From assembly GCF_018446385.1 (NCBI RefSeq), contig NC_056004.1:30882492-30946491 (forward strand): a stretch of 64,000 bases of DNA, read 5' to 3'. The notes beneath the pieces were generated by a model. It was not told where the DNA came from. It worked only from the letters and a program-made list of their open reading frames with translations, and made no database searches. A program made the position numbers and the translations under genes. Below, piece after piece: positions 14,832 through 27,877 of the stretch. Numbering within the stretch: position 1 is the first letter of the stretch; the number at the start of each line of letters is the position of its first letter. The DNA comes from Zingiber officinale. Taxonomy: Eukaryota > Streptophyta > Magnoliopsida > Zingiberales > Zingiberaceae.

Positions 14832-16647
14832 TGTTAGTTAGAGCCCTAGAGCCAATCATTTGATGATTGTATGGACTCATTGTATCATATTCTTGTATAT
14901 TAATAAAGGTATTTATTTGGTTATTATACTTATTTGTATTAGTGCCAAATAGACTAAGTATAATAGCGTCCTTGAGTAGAAGGTTCATACTTATATCAAT
15001 CGATTATTTGAATCGATAGTGAGATGATATAGGAAACACTACTCTAAATCATTCCTAGTCGAGTATTAACATTCAGGGACAATGTTAATGCAATAAGACT
15101 AGCATGTAGGTCAGCTCGATGACTTGATCTCACCAGTCATGGATATAGAGATATCAAGCTGACACATGGGTATACATTGGAGAATGTATACTGAATGACC
15201 CGCCATGAGAAAGTATCATGAATCGTTATATGAGTGTCATATACTTTCTCATGTGGCTATTAGTATGACTATTAGTCCTTAGACCTGAAGTCACCATGGA
15301 TCCCTACATAAGGAGTTATTGGTTTCGTCAAACGTCACCCGTAACTGGGTGGACTATAAAGGCGATTATTGGGTATATAACGAATTATGTAGAGGGATGT
15401 GAGTGATGTAGATGAGATCTATCACTCCCATATGACGGGAGCGACATCGGTATTCTTGATAGAGTGAGACCACTAAGTGTATGACCATGCCCAAATGAGT
15501 CAACATTAGATGTTGAGCTCATTTGATCGAGTGAGTCTACTTGGAGTTCAAGATTTAGATTGATTAGAGGATGACACGGTCTATGCCTCATATTGATCAA
15601 TCTAGATGTCTAGGATAGAAGGACACTTGTCATTATTTTGTGAGGAGTCACAATTGGTAGTCACAAGGTGATGTCGGATCTCGACATTCTTGTAACTTGG
15701 GTAGTAATGATGTGTTGCTAGATACCGCTCATTACTTATGCTCCTAAATGTGTTTAGGGCATTGCCAACGTTACAAGAACCTATAGGGTCACACACTAAG
15801 GACAATTAGATGGAGATTAGGTTCATATGATGAACCAAGAGGATTAGATTCATTTGATGAATCAAATTGGATTAAGAGTAATCCTAATTGGGCTAACTTG
15901 AGTTGGACTCAAGTTGATTCATGTATTCAATGAGTCTAATTTAGATTATGACTCATTAAATCAACTTAATTTAGTGAATTAGATTCATTATATTAAGTTG
16001 GCTTGAATCAAATGGTTAGATTAGATCAACCATGGAAGAGATTTGGTCAAGTTTGACTTGACTTGAGAGGAAGTTTAAAAGTCAAGTTTGTCTTGACTTT
16101 ATGTCACCTCATTGGTGAGTTGGCATTGATGTGGACCAATGATGATGCATCACATCATCATGGTTGCCACCTCATGAAAGTTACAAAGCCATTTTCTTAA
16201 TAACTTCACATTAATTGCATTTAATGGGGAGTTACACAAGGGAAGTGGCCGGCCACTTTGGTTTTGAATGTGAAATTCATTTTTCATTCAAGTGGGTATC
16301 TTCTTCCTCAAGCTCTCCCTCTCCCTCTCCTCTTTGCTTGGCCGAATCTCACCAAGGTGCTAGCACACCTTTTGTGTGAGGTTTCTCCACCTACGTGTCC
16401 GTGTGGATACTTCTAGAGGACCGACACTTGACGGTCTTGAGATCTGGCAACTCCTTGGAAGAGCGGGAACGCGAAAGGGCACACAACAAGGGTAAAGTTC
16501 TCAACACATAGATCTAGGAGTAGATCTAAAGATTTCGAAACTCGTATTTGTATTTCGTTCGATTTTCCTTGCACGGATCTACGGCTTTGGGTGATTCGGG
16601 GTTTCCACGACGCGAAAAGCGGTTTTCGCGGCCCGAAAAACCCAACA
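14832..16647. mobile_element. Solo LTR, about 1.8 kb, in the minisatellite
   Basis: Begins tgttag and ends cccaaca, and is flanked by a perfect 5-bp duplication, gattg (14827-14831 and 16648-16652). The interrupted minisatellite unit resumes exactly after it. No internal region remains, as expected after recombination between two LTRs. Near its end, 16611-16630 is a foldback word (cgcgaaaa...ttttcgcg). The size and TG...CA ends fit a large-LTR retrotransposon; assignment to Copia rather than Gypsy is not certain. Confidence 0.85.
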
Positions 16648-16905
16648 GATTGACCCCAGAGCTGGTCGAATCTTCGGGACTCAGCTCTCCACTTCTCGTG
16701 GGCATGACTCCTAGCGTAAACCCAATCGACCCCAGAGCTGGTTGGACCTCCGGAGCTCAACTCCCCACTTCTCATGGGCATGACTCCTAGCATAATCTCG
16801 ATTAACCCCAAAGTTAGTCAGACCTCTGGGGCTCAGCTACCTACTTCTCATGGGCATGACTTCCAGCATAAACTCGATCACCCCCAGAGCCAATCAGACT
16901 CCCTC
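16648..16905. repeat. 75-bp minisatellite, right part
   Basis: Three more units of the array, continuing in phase from 14831 after the 5-bp target duplication. The array then decays into unique sequence. Confidence 0.85.
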
Positions 16906-17270
16906 TAGGAGACAACATTGTCAGAGAATAATGGCTACTCACCATAGAATATTCCACTACTTTGACATATATATGTAACGAAACCTTCCTCTGCATAGGG
17001 AAAGGTTGTTGTACATCCTCCACCACCCGACATATTCTGACACCGGGCATTCTTTGACGCTTCATTATTGCGAAAGTTATGAGAGGCTGTACAAAAAGGG
17101 GTCATCTCCGTTGGCCAGGTACGAGCACGCATGCACACATGTATCCACACTACTATTCTACTGTTCATCTTCTTCTCCATTTTTCATCAGGACTACGATT
17201 CTGACTTGCGCATCAGAGTGCCTGTGCTATAGATCCCCAGTGAAGGCCGGTCAAATCTGAGGAGTTGTAA
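16906..17270. other. Noncoding, no gene seen
   Basis: Mixed-composition sequence with short open frames and no recognised domain. It may belong to the same large repeat as the minisatellite and the LTR-like block that follows. Confidence 0.4.
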
Positions 17271-19990
17271 CTCTTGAATAAAAGTAGTAATGAAGGCAAT
17301 CATGGGGGCATGGAGATAATGGTCGGGGTTACTGGGATCATGAGAACGTGGAGATAATGGGGTTAGTGGGATTATGGGGAAATACAGATAAGGGGGTTAG
17401 TGAGAGATCAAAACTTCACCCCTATAAATAATCATATACACACCTATCTAAGGAAAATTTTCTTAGTAAGAGAAGACTAGAAGACATATTCGTGGCATAA
17501 TTATTTTGGCAAAGAAGGAGAAGTTATTGCCATATCAATTTCTAAGAAGTGTTGTAAGTGGGTTTATTATATAAATTATAAGTTCCAAAAATGATAATTT
17601 TATTTTCTAAAATTTATTTTATTTCTCTAATGTTATTTTCGATTGTTCATTACTAGATTTTGAACACTAAATTACTAATGAACTAAATGGTAGAGATACG
17701 TATTCTGAATATTATTAATTACTGAATTATTACTGATTACCGACCTTTCCTCTAGGAGGGATAATTCTATAGGACTGATATTAGTTTAAGCCACGAGGGA
17801 AATGATTTAATTTTAGTGCCTAAGTAACATTTGTGTTGAGATTATTATTATTTTACTACTGAAAAACTACTATTTTAAAAAACTACAGTGATCCTGTCCG
17901 AATACTAGGGAAATAGTCCACTGGCTCTGGTGTATGATTTATTGACTAGTGGATGACTTCTTTAGCTTGAAATGAAATTTTCCTCTGATCCTGTGCACAG
18001 GTAGATGATCCAATAAAATGTTAGTGACCAAAGATCAGGGAAGGGGTCCCTGACAATGTCCTCCAACGCTCAAATCAGTACTATACTGGATGAAAGAATG
18101 ACGAACAGAAGAGAAAGTGTTTATGCGAGCGTAAGGTGTAGATGATGCTAATTGCGTACCTTGCCAATGGAGAGGACCTCCTTTTATATACCACCTCTCA
18201 TAACCTCAGTAATCATGAGAAATCTCAAGTTGTCAGAGTTTGTTAGGTGATAAAAAGTGTGCAATCTGAACCTCTCGGAATGATTATACGAGGAATTTTT
18301 TGTTTATCCATTGATGTACCATCTTTTGTCGTTTATACTTCGTGCCATTACTGAGGCGATTAGAGAAATATGTTGTCATGATTAGCTGGCTTATGAGAGA
18401 CATAATAATCCTCAAAGAAAGCTTCAAAAGAATATTCCTTGATAAATTCTGGTAATCTATGATAATATTGTCAAGAATTGTCTACTGAGTATATCTCGGT
18501 TGATCTCTGGGGTCAACCTTATTTATGCCTGTCTTTGTATTAATTTGTTTGGTCGTGTATTAAACACCATAAAAATTTATTCAGAGACTGATATGATGTC
18601 CAAAGTATGGTAAGAACTCATTTGAGAGACCATATGATTAACTGTATATTAAAACAACATTCAAGAGGCGATGTGATATCAAGTAATTTTAGACCCGACC
18701 AACCTTTGCTTGGCCGAACATTCATGTAAATCCTCTAGAGGGCAGGTGCCTCTAAGTCCGATCAAGTTTTGCCCGCCCAAGTGTATATTGAGAACTTTAT
18801 GAGGTTGAGTGTTCTTAAGTCCGACCGACTTTTACCCGACCGGGCAGATACAGAGGAACTTATGTTCGACCAGCCTTCATCTGACCGATCGAATATTTAA
18901 GAGCTTTATAAGGCTAAAGGTGTTAAGCCCGGCCGGCTTTTGCACGTCAGGTCTTTTTCCGCCCGTGTGGGTATTGAGGACTTTATGAGGCTAAGGGTGC
19001 TAAATCGGTCGACCTTTCTTCACCCGTGTGGGTATTGAGGACTTTATGAGAGGCTTAGGGTGCTAAACCCGACCGGCCTTTGCTCGGTCGACCTTTTTCC
19101 GCTCGCTTGAGTATTGAGGACTTTATGAGGCTATGGATGCTAAGCCCGACCGGCCTTTGTCCGACTAGCCTTTTTACGCTCGCCTGTGTATTGAGCATTT
19201 TATGAGGCTAAGGGTGCTAAGCCCGGGCGACCTTTGATTGACCGGGCATACACAGAGAGTCTTAAGTATCTTGAGCCCGACCAACCTGTCATCTGACTGT
19301 GTGAGTATAAAGAGTTTTTAGAAGGCTTAAGTGCTTAGGGCTTGGATGACCTTTCATCCAACCGAGCTTCCTTGAACTCGACAGGTCATTTACTGGCCGA
19401 GCGCATTATCTCTTTAGTTTCAGAGTAAAACCCTAGAGTCATTATATTCGACTAAGTTCATAGTCAGTCATCTTTATCCGAACGTCCTATTGTAGGGTCG
19501 CACAGGCAAGCCCTGAGAACTTTGAGGCTGGGCGATCAACAAAACCAAGTGTAGAAGACCCCTCTATCCTGACTTTGATCGTCATATCATCTTGACTTTG
19601 ACTACAACGTCATCTCCTGAATTCGCTTGTTATAACCCGTATCATACAGTATTTGTGTTTTATCCCTCGCTTGTTGAGTGACTTCCAAATTACTCACTCT
19701 TTACAATCCGTTTCAGTTAGAGATGAAATTGGAACCGAGAATGAGATTGAGGATCAAGAGTAAGTCGAGTTCTGAGGATGGTGAATCCATTCTAATTACT
19801 GACAGGAAGATTAGAATTCAGCTATAATAATGAGCTATTGATTTAAGTGAATATAATTTAATTCGTTCGAATGGTGAAAATAGTGTATCGTTTATTTTGG
19901 GAATGAAAAGACTGATTTTCTTTGGTAATTATTATACTACTGAGTCTGGTTGTTTTTTAATCTTGGATTTGAAATCAACACCGATGTTAG
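17271..19990 (+). repeat. LTR-like noncoding repeat with tandem GACCGG array
   Basis: A TATA box (tataaata, 17423-17430) is followed by a leader-like stretch. From about 18680 to 19400 lie degenerate tandem units of roughly 60-95 bp built on 'gtattgaggactttatgagg' and 'cccgaccggcctttgc'. The final part, with 'gagtgacttccaaattactcactc' type words and a 'ctggttgttttttaatc' end, recalls the layout of 720-2165. A long solo or truncated Gypsy-type LTR is the best guess; the ends are not defined. Confidence 0.35.
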
Positions 19991-20432
19991 TCGTCGGTCG
20001 CGGAGCATGACACCTCCCTGTTCTTGCTTTAACATTCATGTTTGCTATCTTTGTGAGATGCACAGGTCCGCGGTTTCCAACTCCAGGTCCTTCCACTGTC
20101 GACAATCTTGCTCTCTTACTGGTCGTTTATCCATTCAGTTTTCGGACGAGATCACATATAAATCTTTCTCATCTTTCGATAATATTTCTCGGATCCGATT
20201 AAGTCGAGCTCGGGTCAAGCCAAGCCAAGCTCAGGTCTTGTCAAATTGTGTTTGGGTCAAGTCTGCCCTTGATATAAGACATCAAGTAAATTCTGTTCGA
20301 GTTGCATCTAAGTTTGGCCCGTTCAAATTGAAACTTTGATTTCGACTTAGCAGTTGCTGAGGCGCCGATCAGCAAGAGAGGTATCTGTCAGTATGGAAAT
20401 CCTGTCATCCTTTCTCTCTCTATTTAAAAGTA
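19991..20432. other. Noncoding flank of Copia element 2
   Basis: No gene or named repeat is seen. The same tract resumes after the element at 26883. Confidence 0.4.
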
Positions 20433-20437
20433 ATATG

Positions 20438-21430
20438 TGTTGGGAATAAACCCGTTACAATCTTGTTGTGATCGTCTCAGAAGCTCTGTTTCACGCTTCT
20501 GAGTCCATACCAAATGCACAAGTACTTACAATCAAGAAGGTTTGAGCAGATAATCTCAAACTGTCGACTCTATTGAGTCGATCCAAGCGCCAAGTAGGTG
20601 AGTCGCGGACACCGTGAGTTGTCGAGCAGCGCCAAGTTGCTACCGAGAGTTGTTGACAGGATGTCAGGAGCTGCAACACGAACTCAAAGTGGATGCCGAG
20701 TCCAGCAGAGCGCTGTCTCCTTAAAACAGATTCGGCCCCTCCACGGTACTCAGAGGATTAGGTGGACGTCTGTCTCCCAGGATAAAACGGCAGGATCACG
20801 AGCACAACCGAGCACTGGTTGTCGTGACGATCTGAACTAGATCCGAAAACTATCACTATTTCTGTTGAGCAAGGAAAAATACCCAACAGAAGGGAAGAAA
20901 ACATGGGGATTCAAGGAGGACAAAGCTCACATTACTTGAGTTTTTTCTCTCCTTTTTCTTTCTTTTTCTCTCTGCCTTTTGCTTCTCTGCTCAAGGTCTT
21001 ATATAGACCTCTGTGGCCTTTTGATCTGCTTGCAAACTCGTTGCAAGCACAATGAGCAAGCCACGTTGTGGCTTGCATTCTTGCCAGCAAGCCACAACGT
21101 GGCTTGCATGCTTGCCAGCAAGCCACAACGTGGCTTGCTTGCAAGCTTGCCACGTGTTGTGGCTTGCTTGCAAGCTTGCCACGTGGCGAGCAGGCAAGCT
21201 TGCCACGTGGCGTGCAGGTAAGCGGACGACCTTCCTTGTCTTGTATGCTGACCAACAAGTTGTCTGACTGATGTTACAAATAATGGGGTTCACAAAAAGA
21301 CCCTTCGGGTTGATGTCATCCGGGCCCTGGATTTCCAACCCCCTTTGTTCCGAATCAGTCGGAAAGCCTTGCTTTCTATCGTTGTGGGACTACAACCCAC
21401 ACGTCGCGTTTTCATTCAATTTTTTCAACA
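20438..21430 (-). repeat. Copia element 2, 3' LTR with palindrome/G-box cluster
   Basis: Minus-strand TATA (ctatataag) lies at 20998-21006. Upstream of it in U3, about 21055-21225, repeated inverted words (gcaagccac/gtggcttgc, gcaagcttgc) and several CACGTG boxes are packed in tandem. Confidence 0.9.
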
Positions 21431-21880
21431 ATCCCCCACATGAATGAAAACAAGGATTTGTGATAGTTTTCGACAGTTGAGTCGAGTATAGGATAGGTAA
21501 GTGTTACCCTTTGAACCTTCCCTTGTAAACTCTGTTTGCTCACTGGCTGATTAGTAGACGTGATGTCTTTGAACTGTTCGGCCGTTGGTGTAAGCATAGA
21601 CAGATCTTACCCAAGACTCTCCCTGATATAGCTCAGGTCTTATGAGTGTGTTCGTTCTTGGCCATGAACACGCCTGGTTCTGTGAGAAGCTCTCAGAATT
21701 GTGCCTCCAATTCTCTTCGAAGCGGCCCCACTTCTTTCTCACATAGGTGATCCCTCAAGAGTTACCATCTACTCTTTTTTGATCATTAAAAGCCCATCGG
21801 CTTATCCTGGTCTCGTCACTGTTTCATGGGGCTTCCCCTACAGTGTGTCTAGTCAGTGCAGATTAGTTGTCCCTTTGAAC

Positions 21881-24800
21881 CTAGTTCTTGGGATCTCCAG
21901 TCAGCATAGGTTGGGTGTCCTCTGTACTGATCGCTGATAACGACATCAAGCCCATTCCTTGTGATGAGCTTGCAACTAACTCTCGATTTAACCCTTTGGT
22001 TAGCGGATCCGCTAGGTTATCTTTTGACTTCACATAGTCAACATTGATAACTCCAGTTGAGAGTAGTTGTCTAATGGTATTATGTCTACGACGTATATGT
22101 CTAGACTTACCATTATACAGATGGCTCTGTGCCCGACCAATTGTTGATTGACTATCGCAATGTATGCAAATTGCCGGCACAGGTTTTGGCCATCGTGGAA
22201 TATCTTCTAAGAATTGTCGTAGTCATTCAGCCTCTTCACCACATTTGTCAAGAGCTACAAACTCATATTCCATCGTGGATCTGGTTATTACGGTTTGCTT
22301 AGAAGATTTCCAGGAAATTGCTGCACCAGCTAGAGTGAAGACATATCCACTCGTAGACTTAGAGTCTTGTATATCATATATCCAACTTGCATCGCTGTAT
22401 CCTCCGATCACAGTAGGATATCTTGTATAATGCAGTCCATATTCACGAGTGTACCTTAAGTACCTCAGTACTCTTGTTATCCCTTTCCAGTGCTCAATAC
22501 TGGGATTACTCGTGTATCTGCTCAGTCTGCTTATTGCGTAGGCTAAGTCTGGTCGTGTACAACTCATCAAGTACATCAGACTTCCAATCACTCGAGAGTA
22601 TTCTATCTGCAAGATACTTTCACCTCGATTTTTCGATAGATGTTGACTCGTATCTAATGGCGTTCGTGCCAACGCAGTATCACCCTTGGTGAATTTCTCA
22701 AGAATCTTGTCCACGTAATGGGACTGATTAAGAACAAGTCCTTCTGTCGTTCTAAGAATTTTGATTCCTAGAATTACATCAGCTAGGCCCATGTCTTTCA
22801 TGTCAAATCTTAAGTTCAACATGTCTTTAGTGGATTTGATTATCTTATCATTACTCCCAATGATAAGTATGTCATCTACATAGAGGCACAAGATGACATA
22901 GGCATTCTCTGTGGCTCTCATGTAGACACATTTATCACATTCATTGATCTTGAATCCACATTCCTTCATGGCATTATCAAATTTTTCATGCCACTGCTTT
23001 GGTGCTTGTTTCAAGCCATATAATGACTTCACTAATCTACAGACCTTGTTTTTCTGTCCTGGTACAGAAAATCCTTCAGGTTGGTCCATATAGATTTCCT
23101 CTTCTAAATTCCCGTTTAGAAAGGCTGTCTTTACATCCATTTGATGTATTTCGAGATTCCATAGAGCGGCGATAGCTAACAATACTCTAATGGAAGTTAT
23201 TCTCGATACCGGAGAATATGTATCGAAGTAATCAAGGCCTTCTCGTTGTCGATATCCTTTGATTACCAATCTGGCCTTGTATTTATCGATTGTGCCATCT
23301 GATTTCATTTTCTTCTTGAAAATCCATTTGCAACCTAATGGTTTACTTCCCGGAGGAAGATCCACGAGTTCCCAAGTGTGATTTTGCAAGATAGATTCTA
23401 TCTCAGATGCAATTGTCTCTTTCCAGTGAGGGCCATCAGACGAGCTTACTGCTTCTGAGTAACTCCGGGGCTCACTTTCCAGCATGAAAGTGATAAAATC
23501 CGATCCATAGGATTTTTCTACTCGAGCTCGTTTACTCCGTCTAAGCTCAACCTTCACTGGTTCAGCATCTTTTTCTTTGTCTTGTGTTTCATATGCCCGT
23601 TTTGAGGAGCTAGCATCCTCTCGGGTCTTAAAAGGAAATACATGCTCAAAAAATGAGGCATTTCTTGATTCGATTATTGAGTTCTTGTGTATCTCCGGTA
23701 TGTGTGACTCAAACACACAAAATCTATACGCAGAGCTGTTTTGTGCATATCCAATAAATATGCAATCAATAGTCTTTGGTCCTATCTTAATCCTTTTCGG
23801 ATCAGGCACCAACACTTTGGCAAGACACCCCCACATTCGTAAATATTTGTAGGACGGTTGTCTTCCATTCCACAACTCATAAGGGCTCTTATCTATTTTC
23901 TTCCGGGGCACCTTATTTAAAAGGTAATTAGCTGTTAACACAGCTTCCCCCCACATGGACTCTGGCAATCTAGAGCTTAAGAGAAGAGCATTCATCATCT
24001 CCTTAAGAGTTCGGTTCTTTCGCTCAGCAACTCCATTTTGCTGAGGAGTATAAGGAGCTGTTGTTTCGTGTCTGATCCCATGTTCAGCACACAACTCAGC
24101 GAACGGTGACACATATTCGCCGCCTCGGTCACTTCGAACCACCTTAATCTTCCTATTAAGCTGGTTTTCAACCTCATTCTTATAGAGAGCAAATTTCTCT
24201 ATAGCTTCATCCTTACTTTTGAGAAGATACACATAACAGTATTTTGTGTTATCATCTACAAAAGTGATGAAATATTTATTACCACCACGTGTTGGAGTAC
24301 CTTTTAGGTCGCACACATCAGTGTGGATTAGGTCAAGTGGTTCATTACTTCTTACAATATGTTGAAAGGATGACCTTGTCATTTTTGCTTCAACACAAAT
24401 CTCACACTTGTGTTTTGGGTCAAGGTGGAATGTAGGTATGCTTTGCATGTTTATTAATCTACGCAACACATCGTAGTTAACATGTCCTAGTCTACCATGC
24501 CACAAACACGAAGACTCAAGCATATAAGTGGAAGAGCTTTCATTTTTATTTATCTCGGGCCTAATGGCCATTACATTGAGCTTAAACAGCCCATCAGATA
24601 CATAGCCTCTTCCTATAAACACTCCATGTTTGGACAATACAACTCTGTCCGACTCAAAAACAATGCGAAAGCCATGCTTGCTCAGAAGTGATCCGGACAC
24701 TAGATTCTTCCGAATCTCCGGAACGTACAACACATTGTTCAGAGTGAGGTCCTTGCCCGAGGTCATCTTCAGCACCACCTTTCCTTGGCCTATGACGTCC

Positions 24801-25852
24801 GAGGTTGCTGAGTTCCCCATGAACAGTTTATCTCCAGTAACTTCTTCGAAGTTGTGGAGCAGCTCTTTGTTGCAGCACACATGTCTGGTGGCTCCAGTAT
24901 CAATCCACCATTGCCGAGGATTGGAACCTATTAGGTTCACTTCAGAAATCATGGCGCAGAGATCCATATCCTGTTCTCCCGCCAGGTTGGCCTCAGGTTT
25001 TTTCTTCTTTGGCCTTTTACAATCTGAAGCCTTGTGACCCATACGATCACAATTGTAGCATTTCCCTAAGAACTTCTTTTTCATGTTTTGTCCTTTGGGT
25101 TGCGTCGTGGAAGATTTTGGATGCTTCCGTTTTGAGCTTTGTCCGTGCTCAACAACATTGGCTTTTACAGTAGCCTGAGAGAACAGTTTTCTCTCCGAAT
25201 TCTTGTTGTCTTCTTCTATACGAAGGCGAACAACAAGTTCCTCCAGGTTCATTTCCTTCCGCTTGTGCTTCAGATAATTCTTGAAGTCCTTCCAGCCAGT
25301 TGGTAGCTTTTCAATGATAGCTGCCACTTGGAAGGTTTCGCTCAGAGTCATACCTTCTGAGTGAATTTCTTGTAAGAGTACTTGAAGCTCCTGGACTTGA
25401 CTGATTACAGACTTCGAGTCACTCATCTTATATTCCAGGAAACGACCAACAATAAACTTTTTGGCCCCAGCATCCTCCGATTTATATTTCTTGTCCAGAG
25501 ATTCCCACAGTTCCTTTGCCGTTTTTATCTCACAATACACAAGATAGAGTGAGTCGGCAAGATTGTTAAGGATGTAGTTTCGACAAAGGAACTCAGACTC
25601 GTTCCATTTGTCGAGCAGAAGGAGGGTGTTCACCTCATCTACACCCTTAACAACCTTGGGAATTTCCTCGGTCAAGATACGTGCCAGACCTAGCGTGGTT
25701 AAGTAGAAGAACATCTTCTGCTGCCACCGCTTGAAATTCACTCCTGTGAATTTTTCTGGCTTTTCCCCGTGATTGATTGGCACATTCCCAATCGGGGCGG
25801 AGGAGGCCGGCACATGTTGAGCCTGTTGCATCTCAACATTTTCTGCCGCCAT
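21881..25852 (-). pseudogene. Copia element 2 gag-pol
   Basis: Fossil polyprotein on the minus strand starting [10 protein letters not shown] near 25852. In order: Copia-type gag, a CCHC knuckle ([14 protein letters not shown]), protease ([12 protein letters not shown]), integrase zinc finger and core ([10 protein letters not shown]), reverse transcriptase ([12 protein letters not shown]) and RNase H at the 3' end. The order and motifs define Ty1/Copia. It is nearly complete with about one break. It resembles Copia element 1 closely and Copia element 3 only distantly. Confidence 0.93.
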
Positions 25853-25880
25853 CGTAACAGAACGAATCTGTTTTAAGTTT

Positions 25881-26877
25881 TGTTGGGAATAAACCCGTTA
25901 CAATCTTGTTGTGATCGTCTCAGAAGCTCTGTTTCACGCTTCTGAGTCCATACCAAATGCACAAGTACTTACAATCAAGAAGGTTTGAGCAGATAATCTC
26001 AAACTGTCGACTCTATTGAGTCGATCCAAGCGCCAAGTAGGTGAGTCGCGGACACCGTGAGTTGTCGAGCAGCGCCAAGTTGCTACCGAGAGTTGTTGAC
26101 AGGATGTCAGGAGCTGCAACACGAACTCAAAGTGGATGCCGAGTCCAGCAGAGCGCTGTCTCCTTAAAACAGATTCGGCCCCTCCACGGTACTCAGAGGA
26201 TTAGGTGGACGTCTGTCTCCCAGGATAAAACGGCAGGATCACGAGCACAACCGAGCACTGGTTGTCGTGACGATCTGAACTAGATCCGAAAACTATCACT
26301 ATTTCTGTTGAGCAAGGAAAAATACCCAACAGAAGGGAAGAAAACATGGGGATTCAAGGAGGACAAAGCTCACATTACTTGAGTTTTTTCTCTCCTTTTT
26401 CTTTCTTTTTCTCTCTGCCTTTTGCTTCTCTGCTCAAGGTCTTATATAGACCTCTGTGGCCTTTTGATCTGCTTGCAAACTCGTTGCAAGCACAATGAGC
26501 AAGCCACGTTGTGGCTTGCATTCTTGCCAGCAAGCCACAACGTGGCTTGCATGCTTGCCAAAAATGCCAGCAAGCTGTGGCTTGCTTGCAAGCTTGCCAC
26601 GTGTTGTGGCTTGCTTGCAAGCTTGCCACGTGGCGAGCAGGCAAGCTTGCCACGTGGCGTGCAGGTAAGCGGATGACCTTCCTTGTCTTGTATGCTGACC
26701 AACAAGTTGTCTGACTGATGTTACAAATAATGGGGTTCACAAAAAGACCCTTCGGGTTGATGTCATCCGGGCCCTGGATTTCCAACCCCCTTTGTTCCGA
26801 ATCAGTCGGAAAGCCTTGCTTTCTATCGTTGTGGGACTACAACCCACACGTCACGTTTTCATTCAATTTTTTCAACA
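25881..26877 (-). repeat. Copia element 2, 5' LTR
   Basis: Nearly identical to 20438-21430, including the TATA box and the palindrome/G-box cluster (about 26498-26668). The cluster is the part that differs most between the two copies. Confidence 0.93.
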
Positions 26878-26882
26878 ATATG

Positions 26883-27829
26883 TTGCAACATCAAAACAAG
26901 CAATTTAATTATTACTATTCCATTTTCTCTATTTTTCTTTGAGATTTGACTTAATGAGCTTTGAAATAAAAGACTCACCTTGACCCCTTCTAACATCCTC
27001 CTTGAATCTTTCCGGACCTCTATCTGAAAATTCTTCTGGTGCTCAACAGTTGGAAGCCTACCTCCTAACGATAATCAGCCTCCTTAGAAATCATCCTGAC
27101 AACAACCGACTTCGAAAGAAGTAAGTCATCTTGACAACAACCAACCTCATTGAAGTCCGACCTGCTGACCTATAGAGCAGAACCGACCTCCCAACTTGAA
27201 GAAAATCGACTCCATTGGTATCCAACCGGCCAAAAGTAATCCTTTAATCTCGGACCGATTCGGGTTCTAAAAGCTTAGTGAGTGTTGTCAGTTTTGGTCC
27301 ACTGAATTAAAAGAGTTGGAAAATAAAACTAGCTAGATGGATAGAAATTCCAGTTTGTTTTGTCTCTTTGCCCCAGGCGAATATTAAAACTAGCTACAGG
27401 CTGCAGCACTCCGCTGCCACTACAAATTATTCGATGAGACAAACGAAGCTCACGGGCATTAAAATCGCAATGCCTCCGTCACAGGTTGCGCCATTACCAA
27501 ACAAGTTAAAGCACTGCCCACCAAATCTCAGAAGTGGACTGGACCGACCTTTCATCCCCAACGGCTCCCTGCAGCAACATGCCACCATTTCTATTGATCG
27601 GATTTTAATTTGGCAAGAGAGGAGAGAGAGAAGAGTATTAATGAGATGGGGCTGTTGCGTCAGTGTTGCTTGGTCTTTGAGCAGCAGAGGTATGTATGTG
27701 TATCCACACAATTTCTTTTCACTCCCACACTTTCTCTGTTTTTCATTTTTTACCCATATAGTTTAAAATATTATAGTTTGTCATTCATAATTTATAAATT
27801 AATTAAAATAACCTCTGGCCCTAAAATCA

Positions 27830-27877
<48 letters not shown>

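Larger units (their letters stand above)
20438..26877 (-). mobile_element. Copia LTR retrotransposon, young, nearly whole
   Basis: Two LTRs of about 1 kb (20438-21430 and 25881-26877) begin tgttgggaat and end ttcaaca, and are flanked by a perfect 5-bp duplication, atatg (20433-20437 and 26878-26882). By eye the LTRs differ at only a few substitutions and one small indel, so the insertion is recent. A minus-strand polypurine tract (gtgggggat) adjoins the left LTR. One long open frame holds most of gag-pol; about one break is apparent. The gag start codon is only 28 bp from the 5' LTR, leaving little room for a standard primer-binding site. Confidence 0.95.

Noticed and set aside
21052-21338. 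Several frames with repeated CQQATTW/KLATW-like peptides
   Set aside because: They are translations of the palindrome cluster in the Copia 2 LTR.
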